A stretch of 64,000 nt of DNA from Halieaceae bacterium (GTDB lineage: Bacteria; Pseudomonadota; Gammaproteobacteria; Pseudomonadales; Halieaceae), in contig JANQLM010000104.1 in assembly GCA_028280635.1 (NCBI GenBank), positions 62,001-126,000 on the forward strand, written 5' to 3'. A program made the position numbers and the translations under genes. A model generated the notes under the pieces. It searched no databases, was not told where the DNA came from, and saw nothing but the letters and a program-made list of their open reading frames with translations. Below are positions 58,031-64,000 of this stretch, in pieces. Position 1 is the stretch's first letter, and the number at the start of each line of letters is the position of its first letter.

Positions 58031-59494
58031 TCATCCTTCACCTTGGGCTTTGGAATAACCAGGTTCACCATCAAAGCTGTACAGGTTCTCGGTTTTCACA
58101 ATGTCCAGTCCCTGCTCATTCACGCGCATCATCAAGCCTGGAATCTCCCGAGTGATGTCTTCCTCGACGCGGCTTGGGAACCGACATCGCCAGTGATCAG
58201 TTTTCAGGGTTTCAGGGTTGCCATCCGGGTAAACCTTAACACCGCGATTCGTGATTATTCTCAGCTCAAAACTGGTGTCATTTGCGGCCTCTTTGAGCAT
58301 GCCAGCGAGTGACTCCGGATCGCGCTGATTGTCATCCCAGTTTAGGAACAGGTCGACTCCGACGCAGTGCTTGTTTGGTCGTTTCTCTTGTGAGGGGACA
58401 TAGTCCGGCAGAGTGCTCAGCTCGTTGTTTTGATAGTTAGCATGAGGCAGGTTCAACGGCACTCGTCCCAGGCGCTCAATCACATAGTTAGCAAACTGTT
58501 GCGTACCAAGCAGATCCTTGCTGAGCTCGCTCGAGAACATGTCGCGAGTGTGATACCCATCTTCGACCGTTCTTAACCAGGCGTTGTGGATGGTGTTGGC
58601 GATGCCGGCTCTGCCCATATAGACCATCATCATGATGGCACTCATAAGCAGTCCGCTGGGGTTGGCGACGTTCCGGCCAGCGATATCGGGTGCGCTGCCG
58701 TGAACCGCTTCGAACATCGCGGCGCCTGCACCCAGGTTGAGACTGCCCGCCAACCCAATACTGCCACTCACTTCCGCGGCGATGTCGCTGATAATGTCTC
58801 CATAGAGGTTGGTCGTAACCACGACATCAAAATCGTGAGGGCGGCTGGCGATGCGCGCGGCGCCGATATCGATGATCATGTGGTCGCTTTCGATATCGGG
58901 GTATTGCTGGCTAATCTCATCAAACACATCGTGAAACAACCCGTCGGTGATCTTCATGATGTTGTCTTTGGTCATGCAAGTGATCTTCTTGCGGTTGTGG
59001 CTGCGGGCGTATTCAAAGGCATAGCGAATGATGCGTTCACAGCCAGGCCGTGTGATCAGCTTCAGGCACTGGTATACCTCATCGCTCTGGCGATGTTCGA
59101 TACCCGCATAGGTGTCTTCTTCATTCTCGCGAATGATCACCACGTCCATGCCGGGATGGACGCTCTTGACGTAGGGGTGGTAGCTGATGCACGGCCGCAT
59201 GTTCGCGTAAAGGCCAAGGGTCTTGCGCAGCGTCACGTTGACGCTTTTGTAACCACCGCCTTGAGGTGTGGTGATGGGGCCTTTCAAAAGTACACCGTAG
59301 TCGCGGATTGCTTGCCAGGTGTCCTCGCCGACTCCGGCTGCGATTCCGTTTTCATAGGCCTTCATCCCAACGGTGGTATAGATGAACTCCAACGTCGGAT
59401 CAGCGGCTTTAAGGATGCGGATGGTTGCTTCTGTAATTTCTGGCCCGATGCCATCGCCGGGCGCTACGGGTATGGTCGTGATGTCATGTGCCAT
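58031..59494 (-). CDS. Isocitrate dehydrogenase, Thermus/Rickettsia-like long type
   Basis: 487 aa from the ATG at 59494 (GAGG 12 bases upstream); an upstream in-frame ATG at 59542 adds 16 Pro/Ile-rich residues and is less likely. ITTIPVAPGDGIGPEIT, LRKTLGLYANMRPC, IIRENEEDTYAGIEHRQ and LAGSLNLGAGAAMFEAVHGSAPDIAGRNVANPSGLL mark the beta-decarboxylating family. A roughly 140-residue C-terminal extension is present, as in Thermus and Rickettsia IDH. Its cofactor is not assigned. Two sampled lines are about 52% GC against 60-68% elsewhere, so it may be acquired. Confidence 0.88.
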   Translation of the reverse strand: MAHDITTIPVAPGDGIGPEITEATIRILKAADPTLEFIYTTVGMKAYENGIAAGVGEDTWQAIRDYGVLLKGPITTPQGGGYKSVNVTLRKTLGLYANMRPCISYHPYVKSVHPGMDVVIIRENEEDTYAGIEHRQSDEVYQCLKLITRPGCERIIRYAFEYARSHNRKKITCMTKDNIMKITDGLFHDVFDEISQQYPDIESDHMIIDIGAARIASRPHDFDVVVTTNLYGDIISDIAAEVSGSIGLAGSLNLGAGAAMFEAVHGSAPDIAGRNVANPSGLLMSAIMMMVYMGRAGIANTIHNAWLRTVEDGYHTRDMFSSELSKDLLGTQQFANYVIERLGRVPLNLPHANYQNNELSTLPDYVPSQEKRPNKHCVGVDLFLNWDDNQRDPESLAGMLKEAANDTSFELRIITNRGVKVYPDGNPETLKTDHWRCRFPSRVEEDITREIPGLMMRVNEQGLDIVKTENLYSFDGEPGYSKAQGEG

Positions 59495-59791
59495 TGTTTG
59501 TACTGCCTCTATGGGAACGGGCGGCAGTATCGGGATCGGCATACTATTTGTAAAATAGAATATTCGGAACGAAAAGTTATATAAAAGAGAATCAAGGTTG
59601 TTTGTCCGCCCAACAGGACAACATGGGCCTGGGACAGCCCTGTTGCCGTAAAAGGATGCTCTGAATCGGGTCTCCTTTGCCTAAGTCGTGGGTGTGTTCG
59701 ACTCGAGCGGCGCTGATCCCTTGGCGTTTCTCGGGATCATCTCGCGCCTCTCTAAGTCTTGTTTCTGTTGGTTCCCGACGGTCTACAGCAG
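59495..59791. other. 297-bp gap with one small inverted repeat
   Basis: No convincing gene. AT-rich near 59541-59605, which should hold the IDH promoter. TGATCCC/GGGATCA (59714-59720 and 59733-59739) forms a 7-bp stem with a 12-base loop. The right end abuts the duplicated VPS10-like tail. Nothing else structured was seen. Confidence 0.5.
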
Positions 59792-59992
59792 TTAATCCGC
59801 CCCGACGATCAACGGCCCGGTTTCGATCAGCTTTTCGCGCATGGTGACCACTTCGCCGTCTTTCAAAGCTACCCAGCTTTGCTGAACCTCACTCCATTCG
59901 GCGTGGAGCTTTTCGTAGACTTCGACGTACTGATCAGCCGGTTTGAAATCGGCGATGGCGATTGTCGAGGCGAGATAAGCCAGCTTCTCCAT
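59792..59992 (-). pseudogene. Truncated duplicate of the C-terminus of the VPS10/BNR-repeat gene
   Basis: 67 codons including the stop. The sequence matches 61690-61890 at 181 of 201 bases (about 90%) with no gaps, in the same orientation. The last 30-odd codons at the start of the fragment differ by only one base from the intact gene. Upstream of MEKLAYLAS the match stops abruptly and a different sequence runs into the GST gene. An ATG happens to begin the fragment, but no function is expected. It is one arm of a direct repeat around the GST/TetR pair. Confidence 0.85.
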
Positions 59993-60005
59993 GATCCCAA
60001 TGGAT

Positions 60006-60926
60006 TCAGGCGACTCGCCTCAGGACCTCTCTTTTTAGTCCCATACCCAGGACCTGTTCCACGCTCGCTTTAGCGCGAAACGCCGAGCTCATCAGCTTGT
60101 GTTTGCTCATTACACCTTCCCTGAAGGAGCGGCGACGTGACACCTTGCTATACCATTCTGCGTAAGTTGGAAACAACTGCTTGAATGGGTAGTCACACTC
60201 CAGAAGGCGAAGGGTTTTCATTGCCCATAGGATGTCGGCCATGGTGAGGTCGTTCCCGGTAAGAAATGCTCTGCCATCCTGCAGTCTGCGGTCGAGTTGG
60301 GCAAACGCAGCATTGAGCTTGTCCAAATGCGCGAAGTACGCAGCGTCCGGAATCGATTGCTTGTCATACGCTTCATAGAAGCTGGCTAACTGCTCTGCGT
60401 CATCTCCCTTCGCCAGCAGTTCTTTCAATCGCTGTTCTTCCTTGCCGGAGAGCCGCGCAAGGCCTCTGAGTCCCCAGCGAAATGTCACGAACCGGATAGA
60501 GCGATGCAGCGATTTGCCTAGATCCGTCAACGCCTGCGCGTCAGCCAGTAACGCCGGATCGTGCTTTGGTATCAGCCTGGGGCCACCCAGCACTTCGTCA
60601 AGGTAGGCCACAATATCCATTGACTCGATATGCAGATCACCATTGTGCACAAGAGCGGGTACCACGAGATTGGGCTGGATCTGGGCGTAGCTTGCCGTCA
60701 GGTGCTCTTTCTTCGCCAGCGACACCTGCCTGCTCACCCAGGCCCCGTCCTGGCCTGCGCAGGAGCCGGGATCATCCGCGTCGAACCTGACTTCGCGGCC
60801 CCTTGCGATGCCTTTTTCGTGCAGGGCAAAACGCACGCGTTGGGCGCAGGGCGCGGCGTCATAGTGGAACAGGTGGAAGCCCTCCAGTTTGCTGACGATA
60901 GGGCTTTTGGGGAGTTCAATTTTCAT
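60006..60926 (-). CDS. Glutathione S-transferase-like protein
   Basis: 306 aa from the ATG at 60926, with GAGG eight bases upstream; a GTG at 60935 is also in frame. The N-terminal thioredoxin-like domain (FHLFHYDAAPCAQRVRFALHEKGI) has a Cys in the APC active-site position. VPALVHNGDLHIESMDIVAYLDE holds the Glu-Ser that binds the gamma-glutamyl group. The helical C-terminal domain includes FLTGNDLTMADILWAM. It is longer than usual GSTs (about 220 aa). It conjugates or isomerises electrophiles with glutathione. It is divergent from a TetR gene across a palindromic region. Confidence 0.88.
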   Translation of the reverse strand: MKIELPKSPIVSKLEGFHLFHYDAAPCAQRVRFALHEKGIARGREVRFDADDPGSCAGQDGAWVSRQVSLAKKEHLTASYAQIQPNLVVPALVHNGDLHIESMDIVAYLDEVLGGPRLIPKHDPALLADAQALTDLGKSLHRSIRFVTFRWGLRGLARLSGKEEQRLKELLAKGDDAEQLASFYEAYDKQSIPDAAYFAHLDKLNAAFAQLDRRLQDGRAFLTGNDLTMADILWAMKTLRLLECDYPFKQLFPTYAEWYSKVSRRRSFREGVMSKHKLMSSAFRAKASVEQVLGMGLKREVLRRVA

Positions 60927-60946
60927 GCTGGTCACCTCGTTATTAT

Positions 60947-60999
60947 GTACCGTATCGCATATAATTAGCCCTGGTCAATTAATATATGCGAAAAGGTAC
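60947..60999. promoter_or_regulatory. Spaced inverted repeat in the GST/TetR intergenic region
   Basis: GTACC-N4-CGCATATA and TATATGCG-N4-GGTAC are exact reverse complements with a 19-base spacer. The arms lie 21 bases from the GST ATG and 3 bases from the TetR ATG, so the site overlaps both promoter or ribosome regions. This is the expected place for an autoregulatory TetR operator. Confidence 0.65.
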
Positions 61000-61002
61000 A
61001 AA

Positions 61003-61638
61003 ATGGCACGAGGAAGGCCCAGGCAGTTCAATGAAGATGAGGCTCTGAACAATGCGATCCAGCTCTTTCTGGAGAGAGGGCTGTCCGGCACATCGCTCGA
61101 TGATCTTGCGGCTGCGATGAATATGAATCGCCCTAGTATCTACAATGCGTTTGGCAACAAAGATGAAATCTACCGGAGAGCACTTGCCAGATTTTGCGGG
61201 CAACTCGACCACGGCCTGCGGGAAACACTGCAGGCTTCTACGTCCCTGCGTGACGGTCTCAGGGCGTTTTTCTACCAGGCGATTGAGGTGTACTGCGGGA
61301 CCAATCCACCGCTGGGTTGCCTGATGATTTGTACTGCTCCGGCTGAGGCGGTTGTCCATCCGGAAGTTGGCGCTGATCTCCAGGGCATGATCCACCGTCT
61401 GGATCGCGCTTTTGCTGAGCGACTGGAAAGGGCTCAGCGGGAGGCTGAGCTGCCTGAGCATTTCCCAACTGACCACACAGCGAAGTTGCTGCAAGCGACA
61501 CTACAGACAATCGCGCTGCGTGCAAGGAGCGGCTGTTCCAAACGCAAGCTGAGAGAGTTGGCCCGGCATGCAGTGGAAAGGTTGACTGTATGTACGGCGG
61601 TACCGGGCAGCCCTGGGAGTCAATCCCCAGGGCGTTGA
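61003..61638 (+). CDS. TetR-family transcriptional regulator
   Basis: 211 aa from ATG 61003, with AAAAGG six bases upstream; the open frame before it crosses the operator. N-terminal helix-turn-helix: ARGRPRQFNEDEALNNAIQLFLERGLSGTSLDDLAAAMNMNRPSIYNAFGNKDEIYRRAL. The C-terminal ligand domain resembles the TetR_C subgroup with NPPLGCLMICTAPAEA. It probably represses the divergent GST gene and itself, released by an electrophilic compound. Ligand unknown. Confidence 0.92.
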   Translation: MARGRPRQFNEDEALNNAIQLFLERGLSGTSLDDLAAAMNMNRPSIYNAFGNKDEIYRRALARFCGQLDHGLRETLQASTSLRDGLRAFFYQAIEVYCGTNPPLGCLMICTAPAEAVVHPEVGADLQGMIHRLDRAFAERLERAQREAELPEHFPTDHTAKLLQATLQTIALRARSGCSKRKLRELARHAVERLTVCTAVPGSPGSQSPGR

Positions 61639-61689
61639 CGCGCGTTTATCGTCAATGACTGATAAAACTCGCCGCTGCTCTTAATCCTC

Positions 61690-64000
61690 TTAATCCGCCT
61701 TGACGATCAGCGGCCCCACCTGGACCAGCTTTTCGCGCATGGTGGCCACTTCGCCGTCTTTCAATGTGGCCCAGCTTCGCTCGACCTCAGTCCACTCGGC
61801 GTGGAGCTTTTCGTAGACTTCGACGTACTGATCAGCCGGTTTGAAATCGGCGATGGCGATCGTCGAGGCGAGATAAGCCAGCTTCTCCATCAGCATACCG
61901 GGCAGTCGTATCACGTCCTGGCCCTTGCCGGTGTGTTTGAGCTGCAGCATCTGGTTTTCGACGCCGGTAATGCTCTTATCCAATGCCTCCAGTTCGCCGC
62001 GCATGTCTTCGTCCACCATTGGCATCAGGTCCCGAAGCTGTCTGCGAAGCCTTTCGGCTTCGTTGACGGCAATGGACATCTGCTCATAATCAGCCCGTAT
62101 CTTGTCGAGCAATGCCTTCTGCTCCCGAATATCCTCGATGCCACCTGTTGAGTTGGGATCCTTTTTGAGTTCGAAGCTGTGGGTCTGTTCGAAGTCACCG
62201 GACTTCAATGTAACGGAATAGACGCCCGGACTTGCCAATATTGAGAGTGGCTTGACCAGGGATTCGCGCGTTCCGTCGTCCTTCATCGGGTACCAGTCGG
62301 CGTAGGTTGGTCTGGTGCGAAGTACCAATTCCGTTGTTGGATCCTCCTTGAAATCCCACCAGACCCGATTCATACCCACGGTGCCTTCATGTTCGATCGT
62401 GCGTACGGTTTCGCCGGCCGCATTGGCGATAACGAGAGACACTTTTTCCTCCATCTCTTCTGACTGCCAGTAGTGGAGCGAGGTGCCGGCGGGCGGATCA
62501 TCGCCAAAGGACGCTTCCTTGAAGAACTGCATGACCGCGGACACCGGGTGCAGGCGGTAGGCATCCTTCGGATTGAAAAGATGCAGCTCTGATGAGGCGA
62601 CGTCACTATTGAATTGCTGGATGGGGGTGAGGTCGTCCAGAATCCAGATACCGCGGCCGTAGGTGCCTACCACCAGGTCGTTGAAGTGCTCCGGGATATC
62701 CATCCAGTACATCGGGCTGGAGGGCAGGTTGGTCATCAGCGACTGCCAGCGCTTGCCCTGGTCGAAGGAGAAGTACAGGGCGTTTTCCGTACCCAGGTAG
62801 AGCAGGTCGGGGTTGATAGGATCTTCCTTGATCATCCGCGCATAACTCAGGGGGCTGTCTTCTATGCCTGCCGTGACCTTTTTCCAGGACTTCCCATAGT
62901 TGGTGGTCCGGTACACATAGGGCTTGAAGTCGCCCATCTCATGGGCATCAACCGTCAGGTAAGCGGTGCCCTCATTGTGCTGGGAGGCTTCTATGTTGCG
63001 AACGGCCCCGTAGCTGGGCATGCCCGGAATCTTTCTGGTGATGTTCTCCCAGTTTGCGCCACCATCCTGGCTGACATGTACCTGGCCGTCATTGGTGCCA
63101 GCCCACAGCAGGCCCTTCTTTAGGGGTGATTCGTCGAGGGCGTAGACCACGTTGGCGTACTCCACGCCGATATTATCGCCGGTGAGCCCTCCGGAAAACT
63201 GTTGCTTGCTGACGTCGTTTAGACTGAGGTCGGGGCTGATGATCTCCCAGCTCTGGCCGCCGTTGCTTGTGCGGTGCACGTACTGGCTGGCGACGTACAC
63301 CGTGTTGTTGTCGTGCGGTGATATCAGCAGTGGGAAGGTCCACTGGAAACGATACTTGACGTCTGCGGCGGGCGTGCCGGCGGTGAGCTCTGGCCAGACT
63401 TCCACCTGCCGGAACTGGCCGTTGCGCTGATCATAGCGAACGACAACGCCGCCCAGGGCCCCGAAACCGGAGGCGCTGGACCAGATAATGTTTGGATCCG
63501 TCGGGTCGGCGGTGGCGAACCCGCTCTCGCCGCCGCCCACGTCATGCCAGAGGCCGGTGCCAATAAAAGAGCCAAAGAAGGTTTGGCTGCGGCTGCGGCT
63601 GGGACCTTTCATGGAAGGCCCATCCTGGCGGTTGGTCAGTACGTTGTAGGGCACTTCCGTGTCGGTAGTCACGTGGTAGAGCTGTGCTACCGGCAACTGA
63701 ACGCGGTGCCAGGATTGGCCACGGTTGTGGCTGATCGACAGTCCACCATCGCCGACCACGATTTGCCGGTCGCCGTTGGTCGGGTCCACCCACATTTCGT
63801 GGTGGTCCCAATTGGGGCCGCTTCCGGGCTTGGCGACGGTCGTGGTTTTGCCGCCATCGATGCTGGTCGCATAGGCCGCAGAGAAGAAATAGATTTCGTT
63901 GGGATTGTCCGGTGACGCGGTGCTGCGCGTGTAGTAGGCGCCGCGGCCCGACAGGTCGCGGTCTGAGTTGACCAGGGTGAACGTCTCACCGCGGTCTTCA
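61690..64000 (-). CDS. VPS10/sortilin-like BNR-repeat protein, C-terminal part (5' end outside window)
   Basis: The frame stays open to the window edge, so about 769 residues are present and the N-terminus is missing. Repeated BNR/Asp-box segments (SHNRGQSWHRV, TSNGGQSWEII, SQDGGANWENI, TTNYGKSWKKV, SFDQGKRWQSL) indicate a ten-bladed VPS10-type propeller, followed by YGRGIWILDDLTPI. The C-terminal region is helical (RLRRQLRDLMPMVDEDMRGELEALDK) and resembles BNR 'glycosyl hydrolase' proteins of marine bacteria. It is probably secreted, but the signal is off-window. Its last 201 bases are duplicated at 59792-59992. Confidence 0.88.
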   Translation of the reverse strand, partial: EDRGETFTLVNSDRDLSGRGAYYTRSTASPDNPNEIYFFSAAYATSIDGGKTTTVAKPGSGPNWDHHEMWVDPTNGDRQIVVGDGGLSISHNRGQSWHRVQLPVAQLYHVTTDTEVPYNVLTNRQDGPSMKGPSRSRSQTFFGSFIGTGLWHDVGGGESGFATADPTDPNIIWSSASGFGALGGVVVRYDQRNGQFRQVEVWPELTAGTPAADVKYRFQWTFPLLISPHDNNTVYVASQYVHRTSNGGQSWEIISPDLSLNDVSKQQFSGGLTGDNIGVEYANVVYALDESPLKKGLLWAGTNDGQVHVSQDGGANWENITRKIPGMPSYGAVRNIEASQHNEGTAYLTVDAHEMGDFKPYVYRTTNYGKSWKKVTAGIEDSPLSYARMIKEDPINPDLLYLGTENALYFSFDQGKRWQSLMTNLPSSPMYWMDIPEHFNDLVVGTYGRGIWILDDLTPIQQFNSDVASSELHLFNPKDAYRLHPVSAVMQFFKEASFGDDPPAGTSLHYWQSEEMEEKVSLVIANAAGETVRTIEHEGTVGMNRVWWDFKEDPTTELVLRTRPTYADWYPMKDDGTRESLVKPLSILASPGVYSVTLKSGDFEQTHSFELKKDPNSTGGIEDIREQKALLDKIRADYEQMSIAVNEAERLRRQLRDLMPMVDEDMRGELEALDKSITGVENQMLQLKHTGKGQDVIRLPGMLMEKLAYLASTIAIADFKPADQYVEVYEKLHAEWTEVERSWATLKDGEVATMREKLVQVGPLIVKAD

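Overview
This 64 kb window reads as ordinary chromosome from a high-GC marine-type gammaproteobacterium. Sampled lines are about 60-68% GC, genes are dense with many ATGA/TGATG overlaps, and there are no phage or IS genes. The gene mix (type II secretion operon, Na+-coupled amino-acid carriers, a TonB-dependent receptor, several SDRs, a BciA-like reductase) would fit the OM60/NOR5 (Halieaceae) relatives. That placement is inferred from gene content; there is no rRNA or tRNA in the window to test it.

Layout. 0-9.4 kb: a type II secretion operon, gspD (cut by the window edge) through gspN, all on +. 9.4-14.2 kb: rubredoxin, a small membrane protein, a bifunctional PutA lacking the DNA-binding domain, a GNAT acetyltransferase, a small membrane protein and a MAPEG protein. 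14.3-16.9 kb: pyruvate phosphate dikinase on the minus strand. 17-23.9 kb: MBL hydrolase, M24 aminopeptidase, thiolase and two sodium symporters (NSS and AGCS), which together with PutA suggest peptide and amino-acid use. 23.9-28.2 kb: an RND efflux pair without an outer-membrane channel. 28.4-35.8 kb: peroxiredoxin, BciA-like reductase, DUF1810, SDRs, an aminotransferase, a DegP/Q-like protease, DUF1499 and an EthD-like protein. 35.8-38.8 kb: HtpX and a small cluster with DnaJ-domain and vWA proteins. 38.8-39.3 kb: a gene-free, hairpin-rich gap. 39.3 kb: msrA.

39.9-52 kb is the most interesting part. A leftward operon zrgA-zur-merC-cobW lies next to a FtsX-type ABC exporter-like pair and a DUF3299 protein. 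DUF2796 (ZrgA), ABC pair and DUF3299 together resemble the zinc-regulated zrg zinc-uptake set of Vibrio cholerae. Two AT-rich, Zur-box-like sites with the same left half lie in the two divergent promoter regions (41920-41938 and 45346-45364). To the right follow a small His/Cys-containing secreted ORF, an ABC-2 transporter with two large permeases, and a TonB-dependent receptor. Together they may form one zinc-acquisition island.

52-57.9 kb: carbamate kinase overlapping a COG2403-like GTPase, rsmE, a DUF819 membrane protein and rimO. 58-61.7 kb has visibly lower GC (about 52% on two sampled lines of the IDH gene). It carries a Thermus/Rickettsia-type isocitrate dehydrogenase and a divergent GST/TetR pair. 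The GST/TetR pair is bracketed by a 201-bp direct repeat of the 3' end of the neighbouring VPS10/BNR-repeat gene, which runs off the right edge. This looks like an insertion or recombination scar.
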